DNA from: Halolactibacillus sp051746745
Lineage (GTDB): Bacteria > Bacillota > Bacilli > Bacillales > Amphibacillaceae
Reading direction: 5' to 3'
Assembly (NCBI GenBank): GCA_051746745.1
Contig: JBNJFJ010000073.1
Coordinates: 1 to 10,135, forward strand
Length of the DNA stretch: 10,135 nucleotides
Shown here: piece by piece, positions 1 through 6,036 of the stretch
How the letters are laid out: the number at the start of each line of letters is the position of its first letter
Numbering within the stretch: position 1 is the first letter of the stretch
Program-made: the position numbers and the translations under genes
The notes under the pieces: generated by a model
The model's database searches: none
Told to the model about the DNA's origin: nothing
The model's input: only the letters and a program-made list of their open reading frames with translations

Positions 1-5
1 TCCTG

Positions 6-41
6 AAAAAAATGCGCAAAAGAACAAGGTCTTTTGCGCAT
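6..41 (-). terminator. Intrinsic terminator after ytpR
   Basis: A perfect 12-bp inverted repeat (ATGCGCAAAAGA at 12-23 against TCTTTTGCGCAT at 30-41) has a 6-nt loop. On the minus strand it is followed by a run of seven T (positions 12-6). It begins 7 nt beyond the ytpR stop codon, so it closes the ytpQ-ytpR transcript. Confidence 0.93.
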
Positions 42-48
42 AGCGTCA

Positions 49-651
49 TTAAAATGTAAATTCATCGCCGGCTTTCACGTCATCACCTAAGACATAGATG
101 CCTTTTTCCTCTGGTGCATTTGGCAAGCCTAATTCGCGTTGTGAACAAATCATCCCAAAGGAATCTTCCCCACGTAAATTCGCTTCTTTAATTTCCATAC
201 CGCCTGGCATAATGGCACCAACTTTCGCCACAACAACATGTTGGTCCTTATCTACATTAGGCGCACCGCAAACGATTTGAACAGTCTCGGTTCCTAAATC
301 AACTTGGCAGACATTGAGTTTATCTGCGTTCTCATGTTTACGAATATCTTTGACGAAGCCAACCACAAACTTAGGTGAAAGATCAACTTTAAGCGGTTTA
401 TCTAGGCCGTTGTTTTTTAATACGTCGTTAAACTTGTCTAAGAAAGCCTCATCTAATCCAAACTGACCGTCTTCTAACGAAAAATACTTAGACGCGTTAA
501 AAATATTATACCCAAGAAGCGTTTCATCTGTCGTATCAAAAATTTCTACCACATCTCCAAAACGACGAAAGCTAGTCTCGTAACGATTTCCTGTTTTAAG
601 TGGTAACATTAGCACGTCACCAATACCTGTCTGATTGTAATACACGTTCAT
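49..651 (-). CDS. ytpR: YtpR family protein with C-terminal tRNA-binding (EMAP/PheT-type) domain
   Basis: This 200-residue protein has two parts. Residues 1 to about 90 match the N-terminal DUF4479 region of YtpR. Residues 94-197 form a tRNA-binding OB-fold like the N-terminus of PheRS beta, with the hallmark KHENADKLNVCQVD (105-118), QIVCGAPNV (125-133) and LRGEDSFGMICS (159-170) blocks. The length equals that of B. subtilis YtpR (about 200 aa). It is a free-standing tRNA-binding module, not part of a synthetase, and its cellular role is not established. It lies 22 nt downstream of ytpQ with an AAGGA ribosome binding site, so it is probably co-transcribed, and is followed at once by a strong terminator. 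Family assignment is secure; RNA binding is inferred from the fold. Confidence 0.93.
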   Translation of the reverse strand: MNVYYNQTGIGDVLMLPLKTGNRYETSFRRFGDVVEIFDTTDETLLGYNIFNASKYFSLEDGQFGLDEAFLDKFNDVLKNNGLDKPLKVDLSPKFVVGFVKDIRKHENADKLNVCQVDLGTETVQIVCGAPNVDKDQHVVVAKVGAIMPGGMEIKEANLRGEDSFGMICSQRELGLPNAPEEKGIYVLGDDVKAGDEFTF

Positions 652-673
652 GTTTGACTCATTCCTTTTCTAA

Positions 674-1477
674 TTAATCTGTTGGTTTCTTCTTTGCCAT
701 AATGAAAATCGGCGTAAGCGTATCGTCTTCATATAAAAATGACAAAGCAGTAATCGGCACTTGCCCTTCTGAGAAGAATTGCATAGCCATCTGTTGTAGT
801 ATATCATATCCTTTCGGATTGTGAATATCTGCGACAATAAAAGCATCTTGATGAGGCACACAAAAAGATAATTCACCTGTTGCATGCACTTTTTGATCAG
901 ACAGAAAATCCTCATGAAGAATCCGACTCGCCGTATAGCCGTCTTGATTTTTAACGAAGTAAAAATCATTTCCCGCAACGGTTTGTTTATTTAAGTCGAT
1001 AGGTAAAGCTTTAAGATTCACCATCGCATAATCATGTAATTGTGCCTTCGTCCAGCCACTTTCCTGAAGCATCGCTTCATCAATTAATTGATAACTCGTC
1101 TCTAAGTCAAGCGCATAAAAAATCGCTGTCTCAGCTGTATGTGGTGTTGAGATGAGTTGTTTATCCGAGCCATGAGTCGTATTAAAGCTTTCTGCGCGAA
1201 TCACAGGAAAGACGTGGTTTTCATTGCCTACTAACTGATGATTGGTCTTTAATTTATTTAGAGATTGCGTTACTTTTTCTACAAGGGGAGCGAGTGCCTC
1301 ATCTCCAACTTTTTCGTATTTTTCCATAACTTTTGTTAGGTGAATGGTGACGCCTTGATTTGTCTCTTGGTCAACAACACGGTATTGATCCGTTTCCCGG
1401 TCAAACTGTGTTTGATAAGGCGTTTCTTCGAAGGCTTGATCAAGCTTTCTTTTTATTTCAAAACTTTTTTGTGACAT
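674..1477 (-). CDS. ytpQ: DUF1444 family protein YtpQ
   Basis: A 267-residue soluble protein of the DUF1444/YtpQ family, about the same size as the B. subtilis member. I see no signal peptide or membrane segment. The family has no established biochemical function and I do not assign one. Recognisable features are a charged N-terminus, a central VFPVIR segment, an AIFYALDLE segment and a C-terminal hydrophobic block ending in FIMAKKKP. An open frame extends upstream to 1534, and an in-frame ATG lies at 1486. The start at 1477 is preferred because AAAGGA (1486-1491) sits 8 nt before it, whereas the ATG at 1486 would have no spacing. It lies between ytpP and ytpR, the order known from B. subtilis, with an extended -10 promoter just upstream. 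Confidence 0.9.
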   Translation of the reverse strand: MSQKSFEIKRKLDQAFEETPYQTQFDRETDQYRVVDQETNQGVTIHLTKVMEKYEKVGDEALAPLVEKVTQSLNKLKTNHQLVGNENHVFPVIRAESFNTTHGSDKQLISTPHTAETAIFYALDLETSYQLIDEAMLQESGWTKAQLHDYAMVNLKALPIDLNKQTVAGNDFYFVKNQDGYTASRILHEDFLSDQKVHATGELSFCVPHQDAFIVADIHNPKGYDILQQMAMQFFSEGQVPITALSFLYEDDTLTPIFIMAKKKPTD

Positions 1478-1510
1478 TCTACTCATCCTTTCAGCGCGGG
1501 GCCACCTTTT

Positions 1511-1538
1511 ATTGTACCATGACTCAAAAGCCAAACAA
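1511..1538 (-). promoter_or_regulatory. Candidate promoter for ytpQ-ytpR
   Basis: On the minus strand an extended -10, TGGTACAAT (TACAAT at 1511-1516), is preceded by a weak -35, TTGTTT (1533-1538), with a 16-nt spacer. The -35 lies in the T tract of the terminator behind ytpP. It would give a short leader before the ytpQ start. The -10 is good and the -35 poor. Confidence 0.5.
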
Positions 1539-1560
1539 AAAGAAAGTACTTAGTACTTTC
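1536..1560 (-). terminator. Weak intrinsic terminator after ytpP
   Basis: The 19-nt perfect palindrome GAAAGTACTTAGTACTTTC (1542-1560) can fold into a 7-8 bp stem with a very small loop. On the minus strand it is followed by TTTTT (1541-1537). It lies 32 nt past the ytpP stop. The stem is AT-rich, so termination may be partial and allow read-through into ytpQ. Confidence 0.6.
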
Positions 1561-1592
1561 CTGTTGTCTTACCTATATGACTCTCGTATGTC

Positions 1593-1904
1593 TTAAATCC
1601 GATCGAGAAATTCCTCAATTTGTTCACGCGTCTTTCGGTCCTTACTGACAAAGCGTTCGACTTCTTCACCCTCTTTATAAGCTAAGAAGCTTGGAATACC
1701 AAAAATATCATGTGCGATACAAATATCTATAAACTCATCCCGGTCGACATAGGTGAAGTTTATGTCTTCGTATTTGGTCTCTAATTCAGGGATGAATGGT
1801 TCAATCACTCGGCAATCCGGGCACCAATTAGCTGAAAATAAAAAGACTTGTTTTCCTTGTTGTTTTAATTCGTGAAACTGTGCTTCTGTTTGTAGTTTTT
1901 CCAC
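1593..1904 (-). CDS. ytpP: Thioredoxin-like protein YtpP
   Basis: A 103-residue thioredoxin-fold protein with the redox motif WCPDC. The cis-Pro loop is in GIPSFLAYKEGEEV, and the helix ends in a short charged tail. WCPDC rather than WCGPC is typical of the YtpP subgroup; a disulfide or bacillithiol-related reductase role is inferred. No signal peptide, so cytosolic. The start is placed at GTG 1904. GGAGGGA (1911-1917) lies 6 nt before it, and the resulting N-terminus MEKLQTEAQF has the layout of B. subtilis YtpP. An in-frame ATG at 1928 would overlap the end of the upstream membrane-protein gene and put the ribosome binding site inside the coding region. It follows that gene by 16 nt, so the two are probably co-transcribed. 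Confidence 0.92.
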   Translation of the reverse strand: MEKLQTEAQFHELKQQGKQVFLFSANWCPDCRVIEPFIPELETKYEDINFTYVDRDEFIDICIAHDIFGIPSFLAYKEGEEVERFVSKDRKTREQIEEFLDRI

Positions 1905-1910
1905 AGATAA

Positions 1911-1917
1911 TCCCTCC
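1911..1917 (-). promoter_or_regulatory. Ribosome binding site deciding the GTG start of ytpP
   Basis: GGAGGGA on the minus strand lies 6 nt before GTG 1904. It would be internal to the reading frame if the ATG at 1928 were used, so it favours the GTG. Confidence 0.8.
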
Positions 1918-1920
1918 GAC

Positions 1921-2961
1921 TTACTCATAATTAATTTTCATATCACCAAACTGAATCCAGCCTTTTTTCCGCATCCATTCGGACAACAAGAACGAAATAA
2001 CCATCGGTCCAATGATATGAACAAAGAGTACCATAAAGAGGACTGACATTTCAAATCCCATGGTTTGAAAACTCATAATTTGACCGACGAGTCCACTCGT
2101 GCCCATACCGGCACCTGAAGCATTGTTTGTCATATTGAAGACGACCGTTCCAAGTGGGGCCATCAGGATACCTGCCACAGTTGGCGGAATTAAGATCAGT
2201 GGTTTCTTTAAGATATTCGCAATTTGTAACATTGATGTTCCAATTCCTTGGGCAATAAAGCCCCCAAAGCCATTCTCACGGTAACTACTTACCGCAAAGC
2301 CAACCATTTGCGCAGAGCAACCGATGACACTCGCGCCTGCTGCTAACCCGTCTAGCGATAACATTAAAGCAATGGCGACACTGGAAATGGGTGCAGTTAG
2401 CGCCCAACCCATCACGACCGCCACGATGATTCCCATGATAAACGGTTGTTGTGCCGTCGACCAGTTAATAATTTCACCTAACCCTGTCATCATACGATCA
2501 ACAGGTGGGCCAATAAAACTCCCGACAATAAACCCAATAAGAATTGTTATAAAGGGTGTTAAAATAATATCAATTTTTGTCTCTTTATAAATGAGCTTCC
2601 CAAACTCACTCGCAAATAAAGCACTAATATAGGCCCCAACCGGTCCTGCTAGTTGATAGCCATACGCGCCCGCAAATAAAGTTGAAAATAATACGAGAGG
2701 GGGGGCTTGTAAGCTATAACTAATGGCAATCCCAATCGCCCCACCTACAACTTTCCCGTCCATCGCAAAAGTCCCCATCTCCATTAGACTCTCACTAATG
2801 ACCGATGTACCTGCAAAATTTGCTAGCTGTTGACCCAACGTATTTAAAATGAGTCCAATGATCAATGAACTAAATAAACCTAAAGCCATAAAGCTGAGGG
2901 CTTTAATAAAATACTGATGAAATGAGATCTCAATCTGTTTTTTCTCTAAAAATGCACGCAT
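1921..2961 (-). CDS. PTS EIIC-type integral membrane protein (PTS_EIIC_2 family)
   Basis: This 346-residue, highly hydrophobic protein has about eight to ten membrane segments, for example near residues 17-41, 70-112, 130-152, 172-200, 208-225, 254-276 and 301-335. It has many Gly/Ala/Pro-rich loops such as GPPVDRMMTGLGEI and NNASGAGMGTSGLVGQ. The composition and the long conserved mid-region match the PTS_EIIC_2 family of putative phosphotransferase-system permeases. No EIIA or EIIB domain is fused or encoded nearby, so sugar specificity and even PTS coupling are unproven. GGGGAGG lies 7 nt before ATG 2961, and a good promoter lies upstream. ytpP follows after 16 nt. In B. subtilis, as I recall it, ytpP directly follows the ytoP peptidase gene, so this gene is one of three extra genes between them here. 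Confidence 0.85.
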   Translation of the reverse strand: MRAFLEKKQIEISFHQYFIKALSFMALGLFSSLIIGLILNTLGQQLANFAGTSVISESLMEMGTFAMDGKVVGGAIGIAISYSLQAPPLVLFSTLFAGAYGYQLAGPVGAYISALFASEFGKLIYKETKIDIILTPFITILIGFIVGSFIGPPVDRMMTGLGEIINWSTAQQPFIMGIIVAVVMGWALTAPISSVAIALMLSLDGLAAGASVIGCSAQMVGFAVSSYRENGFGGFIAQGIGTSMLQIANILKKPLILIPPTVAGILMAPLGTVVFNMTNNASGAGMGTSGLVGQIMSFQTMGFEMSVLFMVLFVHIIGPMVISFLLSEWMRKKGWIQFGDMKINYE

Positions 2962-3008
2962 ATAACTGCCTCCCCGAATCCTACTTTATTTTATCATCTT
3001 TACAGCCT

Positions 3009-3037
3009 ATCTTACCTTAAGTTTATACAGTTGACAA
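3009..3037 (-). promoter_or_regulatory. Promoter for the EIIC gene
   Basis: On the minus strand TTGTCA (3032-3037) and TAAGAT (3009-3014) are separated by exactly 17 nt. The predicted start near 3002 gives a leader of about 40 nt to ATG 2961. Its -35 overlaps the -35 of an opposing plus-strand promoter. Confidence 0.65.
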
Positions 3038-3059
3038 GACACTTATTGTATGTGATTAT
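3031..3059 (+). promoter_or_regulatory. Divergent plus-strand promoter candidate
   Basis: A consensus -35, TTGACA (3031-3036), is followed after 17 nt by GATTAT (3054-3059). An upstream TGT makes it an extended -10. It points into an interval with no ATG- or GTG-started frame before the terminator at 3136-3170. The -35 shares five of six positions with the minus-strand -35 of the EIIC gene, so the two promoters should compete for RNA polymerase. Confidence 0.5.
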
Positions 3060-3065
3060 CAAATA

Positions 3066-3170
3066 TTAATCATAAAAGGTATAACGATTTTCAAAAGTTA
3101 GGAAATTCTCATAACTGAACTTTTAAAAAAAGCACAAAAAAACGACAGTTGTTAGTCTGTCGTTTTTGTT
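3066..3170 (+). ncRNA. Candidate small RNA between the EIIC and lipoprotein genes
   Basis: If the plus-strand promoter at 3031-3059 works, a transcript of about 105 nt would start near 3066 and end at the terminator hairpin whose T tract finishes near 3170. The interval contains no ATG, no plausible ribosome binding site and no frame worth calling. It can form a 7-bp AAAAGTT/AACTTTT hairpin (3093-3099 with 3118-3124) before the terminator. Its 3' end is complementary to the last codons of the lipoprotein mRNA. I recognise no known sRNA or riboswitch family. This is inference from promoter plus terminator only. Confidence 0.3.
3130..3170. terminator. Bidirectional terminator, overlapping the lipoprotein stop codon
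   Basis: AAAAACGACAG (3138-3148) pairs with CTGTCGTTTTT (3157-3167) around an 8-nt loop. On the minus strand it runs into seven or more T and ends the lipoprotein transcript. On the plus strand it is followed by TTTTTGTTT and could end a rightward transcript. The lipoprotein stop codon (3152-3154) lies in the loop, so the last four sense codons of that gene form one stem arm. Confidence 0.88.
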
Positions 3171-3685
3171 TCAGTTGATTCATTTGTTTCGTTTAAATCC
3201 AGCGACGTTAAGATTGTAATCAATTGACTTGCTTCCGCTTGAACTTGATCTAATGTCGTTTGGGTCGTTATTTTTGTACCACCAATGCCGACCTGTAACT
3301 CATAATCTGTCTCTAACGGTCGCAAATAAATATAACCAAAGTAGTCTTCACCTTGAAATGATTGTAGATATGTTGTGTCTTCTAGCATCTCAAGTGATTC
3401 ATAATATGTTTGACTTTGTTTATCTTCAAACGGATTATGAAACAATAAATAGATTTGATCGGTTTGTCGAATCACAACATTTGTTTCATCATTGCTGTCA
3501 ATTTTATAGCCTTCCGGTAAATAGAGTGAAAAATGTGTCAACGTTTGATTTGGCTCCTGTGCTTGTTGGTCAAATTGAGCTTTTGCTTCTTGTTCCAGTT
3601 CAGTGATGACTTCTGTTTCTGACGGGCCACAAGCAGCAAGTATTAGCGACAGCCCGATTAAAACAATATATAACATGCGTTTCAT
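3152..3685 (-). CDS. Predicted lipoprotein of unknown function
   Basis: A 177-residue protein begins MKRM, followed by a hydrophobic stretch and a type II signal peptide lipobox LAAC (16-19). Cys19 should be lipidated, anchoring the mature 159-residue domain outside the membrane. The mature part starts with an acidic, Gln-rich, probably helical segment (about 20-45). It then has alternating strands with aromatic residues (FSLYLPEGYKI, IYLLFHNPF, GYIYLRPLE, YELQVGIGG) and ends in a Thr/Glu-rich tail. I do not recognise a named domain. The GAGGAGA ribosome binding site (3694-3700) lies 8 nt before the ATG, and a clear promoter with a dyad in the leader suggests separate control. The terminator overlaps the last codons. 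Lipoprotein status is seen directly; function is unknown. Confidence 0.85.
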   Translation of the reverse strand: MKRMLYIVLIGLSLILAACGPSETEVITELEQEAKAQFDQQAQEPNQTLTHFSLYLPEGYKIDSNDETNVVIRQTDQIYLLFHNPFEDKQSQTYYESLEMLEDTTYLQSFQGEDYFGYIYLRPLETDYELQVGIGGTKITTQTTLDQVQAEASQLITILTSLDLNETNESTETKTTD

Positions 3686-3713
3686 AAAATGTATCTCCTC
3701 ATATAATTAGTAT

Positions 3714-3756
3714 TGTGGTTAAGCGTTTTGTTCACACCACACTAACGTTAACCACA
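3714..3756. repeat. Inverted repeat in the lipoprotein gene leader
   Basis: TGTGGTTAA (3714-3722) and TTAACCACA (3748-3756) are perfect 9-bp inverted copies 25 nt apart. They lie between the -10 and the ribosome binding site of the lipoprotein gene. One arm covers the predicted start site. It could be an operator bound at two half-sites or a leader hairpin. It does not match the regulator boxes I can recall (cre, CtsR, Rex, WalR). Confidence 0.6.
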
Positions 3757-3760
3757 GTCT

Positions 3761-3788
3761 ACTATACCGTGAATTCTATCGAGGTCAA
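3761..3788 (-). promoter_or_regulatory. Promoter for the lipoprotein gene
   Basis: On the minus strand TTGACC (3783-3788) and TATAGT (3761-3766), each five of six consensus positions, are separated by 16 nt. The predicted start near 3754 gives a leader of about 70 nt that contains the inverted repeat. Confidence 0.75.
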
Positions 3789-3857
3789 GAGAAGCAGCGG
3801 TATTTACACACATTTGTTATTAATTTGTCATATTTACAGTAATATCTGTCAATGTTT

Positions 3858-4364
3858 TCATTTGATTAATTGTGATAAGTATTGCCCTTTCAACTGAAGC
3901 AGCACATGTTCAAACATGGTATCACGCGTGATAAGACCATGAGTAAAAATCCCAATCGCTCCTTGATGGTGACGGATGTGCTTATCCTTTGTAAAGTCTG
4001 CCATCACATCGCCTAATTCCACACCAGGTTTTAATCCTTGAGCAATCGATGGCGGGAGTGGAACGCGTGCACCACTAGCAACGTAAGTATGGTGTGATTC
4101 ATCTGTTAAAGCGCCCCAGTTCGTTAAAAACAATTGACCCTCTATTTCCATTACGCCACCCTCTAAACCAATGCCGATGCCCTTCTCAAGTGTGTTGCGA
4201 GCATGAATTGACCGATTGATGGCCCCAGTTAAAGTTTCTTGGTCTGAAAAAGGTTGCGCGCTCACATCAGAAGGTGCATCCATTGTGTGAATTGTCTCAT
4301 TCTTAAAAACTTTGATGACGGCCTGTTGTTTTGCTTTATTTTTTGATCCTAACACGATCTCCAT
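3858..4364 (-). CDS. DUF84 family protein, YjjX-like inosine/xanthosine triphosphatase
   Basis: A 168-residue soluble protein of the DUF84/YjjX NTPase family, which hydrolyses non-canonical purine nucleotides such as ITP and XTP to keep them out of nucleic acids. Visible signatures are the N-terminal nucleotide-binding GSKNKAK (6-12), QPFSDQET (37-44), GLEGGV (66-71) and HQGAIGIFTHGLITR (133-147). Length is normal for the family. AGGAG lies about 7 nt before ATG 4364. It follows the M42 peptidase gene, from which a terminator separates it. I see no convincing promoter of its own, so it may depend on read-through. No clear GC-rich terminator follows its stop. Family is confident; substrate is by family analogy. 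Confidence 0.87.
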   Translation of the reverse strand: MEIVLGSKNKAKQQAVIKVFKNETIHTMDAPSDVSAQPFSDQETLTGAINRSIHARNTLEKGIGIGLEGGVMEIEGQLFLTNWGALTDESHHTYVASGARVPLPPSIAQGLKPGVELGDVMADFTKDKHIRHHQGAIGIFTHGLITRDTMFEHVLLQLKGQYLSQLIK

Positions 4365-4402
4365 ATAATTGCTCCTCGCTATGTAATGATTTTTATCATG
4401 CG

Positions 4403-4429
4403 AAAAAGAGTAGGGCTGCCTACTCTTTT
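4403..4429 (-). terminator. Intrinsic terminator after the M42 peptidase gene
   Basis: AAAAGAGTAGG (4404-4414) and CCTACTCTTTT (4419-4429) form an 11-bp stem with a GCTG loop. On the minus strand it ends in a run of five T. It starts 4 nt after the peptidase stop codon. Confidence 0.88.
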
Positions 4430-4433
4430 AAGG

Positions 4434-5498
4434 TTAGTACGTCGTTAACGTATCAATGGTTGTTTGATCCGTATTTTTCACTAAAGTCGTGATCAGTTCT
4501 TTTGCTGCCGCATAATCATCTACATGAATAATAGAACCATGGGTATGAATATAACGTGAGCAAATGCCAACAACAGCTGATGGTACTCCTTTATTAGCCA
4601 AGTGTACCCGTCCTGCATCCGTTCCACCTTGTGAAATAAAGTATTGGTAGGGAATATCATTAGATTCAGCTGTATCTAAGACAAAGTCACGCAATCCATG
4701 ATGGGTAATCATGCTCTTATCAAAAATACGTAATAGCGCTCCCTTACCTAATTGACCAAATTCCTTATCGTCACCCGACATATCATTCGCAGGTGACGCA
4801 TCTAAGGCATAGAAAATATCAGGGTCAATCATGTTAGCGGCAACTTGTGCTCCGCGTAAACCAACCTCTTCTTGAACAGTTGCACCAGAGTATAAAGTAT
4901 TTGGCAATGTTTCATTCTTTAACTCTTTTAATAAGTCAATCGCGAGTCCACAGCCATAACGGTTATCCCACGCTTTTGCTAAGATTTTCTTCTCATTGGC
5001 CATTGGTGTAAACGGCATCACCGGTAAAATTGATTGACCTGGTTTTATTCCGATTTTTTTCGCATCAGCTTCATCATCAGCTCCAATATCAATTAACATA
5101 TTTTTCATTTCCATTGGTTTCTGACGCTGTTCTGGTGTTAAGTTGTGCGGAGGAATTGAACCAATCACACCAATAACAGGCCCTTGATCTGTTAGTATTT
5201 GCACGCGCTGGGCGAGCATGACTTGGTCCCACCAACCGCCTAATGGTTGAAATCGAATCATCCCATTTTTCGTAATTTGTGTAACCATAAAGCCCACTTC
5301 ATCCATGTGCCCCGCAACCATCACTTTCGGTCCGTTTCCATGTTTCACACCAAAAACGCCGCCTAATCTGTCATAAATAAGTTCATCACTGTATTGACTT
5401 AATTGTTCTTTCATATAGGCTCGTACACGTGATTCATCACCAGGTGCCCCTGGTAGTTCTGTTAATGTTTTAAACATATCTAATGTCTCTTTATTCAC
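4434..5498 (-). CDS. pepA: M42 family glutamyl aminopeptidase (PepA/YtoP type)
   Basis: A 354-residue cytosolic metallopeptidase of family M42, related to lactococcal PepA glutamyl aminopeptidase and B. subtilis YtoP. It trims N-terminal acidic residues from peptides, usually as a large oligomer. The metal-binding and catalytic residues are all visible: H64 and D66 in AGHMDEVG, D178 in AWDNRYG, the E210-E211 pair in QEEVGLRG, D233 in ALDASPAND and H318 in RYIHTHG. Length is standard. The start is placed at GTG 5498 because GGGAGG (5508-5513) lies 9 nt before it. The in-frame ATG at 5522 would sit only a few nt from the predicted transcription start and add eight residues not expected in the family. 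It is divergent from the PepSY-type gene, as I recall ytoP and ytzB being in B. subtilis. Confidence 0.95.
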   Translation of the reverse strand: MNKETLDMFKTLTELPGAPGDESRVRAYMKEQLSQYSDELIYDRLGGVFGVKHGNGPKVMVAGHMDEVGFMVTQITKNGMIRFQPLGGWWDQVMLAQRVQILTDQGPVIGVIGSIPPHNLTPEQRQKPMEMKNMLIDIGADDEADAKKIGIKPGQSILPVMPFTPMANEKKILAKAWDNRYGCGLAIDLLKELKNETLPNTLYSGATVQEEVGLRGAQVAANMIDPDIFYALDASPANDMSGDDKEFGQLGKGALLRIFDKSMITHHGLRDFVLDTAESNDIPYQYFISQGGTDAGRVHLANKGVPSAVVGICSRYIHTHGSIIHVDDYAAAKELITTLVKNTDQTTIDTLTTY

Positions 5499-5507
5499 TT
5501 GTCTAGA

Positions 5508-5513
5508 CCTCCC
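5508..5513 (-). promoter_or_regulatory. Ribosome binding site deciding the GTG start of pepA
   Basis: GGGAGG on the minus strand is 9 nt before GTG 5498 and would lie inside the frame if ATG 5522 were the start. The ATG has only a weak GGAA in front of it. Confidence 0.75.
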
Positions 5514-5532
5514 ATTATTCATTTCCGTTTCT

Positions 5533-5538
5533 ATTGTA
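5533..5538 (-). promoter_or_regulatory. Candidate -10 element for pepA
   Basis: TACAAT on the minus strand lies about 35 nt upstream of GTG 5498, a plausible leader length. No good -35 is found at 16-18 nt, so the call is weak. Confidence 0.35.
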
Positions 5539-5655
5539 CCGAATTTCAGCTAAATATGCTAGGTCTATGAATAGAACCAATTTCTTTCGATTGAAGTTCC
5601 TAACACAGATCAACTATTATTCATGTACAGCAAAAATTAAAATATTAGATTCCGT

Positions 5656-5684
5656 TTTTCAAACAGCTAAAAATAGGTTATACT
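5656..5684 (+). promoter_or_regulatory. Promoter for the PepSY-type gene
   Basis: TTTTCA (5656-5661) and TATACT (5679-5684) are separated by 17 nt. The predicted start near 5691 gives a leader of about 27 nt to ATG 5718. Confidence 0.65.
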
Positions 5685-5717
5685 GTCAATGAGACTAAAA
5701 AGTTGAGGTGATTATTC

Positions 5718-6032
5718 ATGAAGCAATGTGAAAAAATACTCTTTACCCTTGGGGTTGGTACACTTTTAGGTTACACAGTAAAAAGCCAACTAGATGCCAT
5801 GCCGATTAAGCCTGAGCATGCGCTTAAACGTGCAAAAGAACGTTTTAAGGAAGCAGGACCTGTCAGTGGTTCATGGATTTATATGAAAACTGAAACATTA
5901 GCATTACACGGTTTAAACTACACCGTTTATCGCGGGGGCATTACCCGTACAGAAAATGACGTACATACACAGTATGAGTTCTATGTGGATGCTTATACTG
6001 GTGTAATTATTGACACAAAAATTACCAATTAA
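5718..6032 (+). CDS. ytzB: Small PepSY-domain protein, YtzB-like
   Basis: A 104-residue protein with a short hydrophobic segment near the N-terminus (residues 7-20, ILFTLGVGTLLGYT), probably a membrane anchor or signal. One PepSY-type domain follows. Its C-terminal hallmark is YEFYVDAYTGVIID, where the substrate-like strand precedes a Gly turn. PepSY domains are often found near or inside secreted peptidases or their regulators, and an inhibitory role is a family hypothesis only. The ribosome binding site GAGGTG (5705-5710) lies 7 nt before the ATG. It has its own promoter and terminator. Size, domain and divergent position beside an M42 peptidase agree with B. subtilis ytzB, so the symbol is by synteny and from memory. 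Confidence 0.85.
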   Translation: MKQCEKILFTLGVGTLLGYTVKSQLDAMPIKPEHALKRAKERFKEAGPVSGSWIYMKTETLALHGLNYTVYRGGITRTENDVHTQYEFYVDAYTGVIIDTKITN

Positions 6033-6036
6033 ACAC

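Noticed and set aside
670..978. Open frame on the minus strand inside ytpQ
   Set aside because: It overlaps ytpQ in another frame, has no good ribosome binding site, and its translation is rich in Cys, Arg and Leu with no domain resemblance.
1928..1928. ATG start for ytpP overlapping the EIIC gene end
   Set aside because: The strong GGAGGGA site lies downstream of this ATG and fits only the GTG at 1904.
3229..3606. Plus-strand open frame of 125 codons opposite the lipoprotein gene
   Set aside because: It is antisense to a gene with a clear lipobox, promoter and terminator, and I see no site or family signature.
3715..3760. Possible CcpA cre site in the lipoprotein leader
   Set aside because: The central CG with flanking A/T matches only partly; the TG and CA ends are missing on both strands.
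3715..3897. Plus-strand frame in the lipoprotein promoter region
   Set aside because: It runs over the promoter and leader dyad and into the end of the DUF84 gene, with no ribosome binding site.
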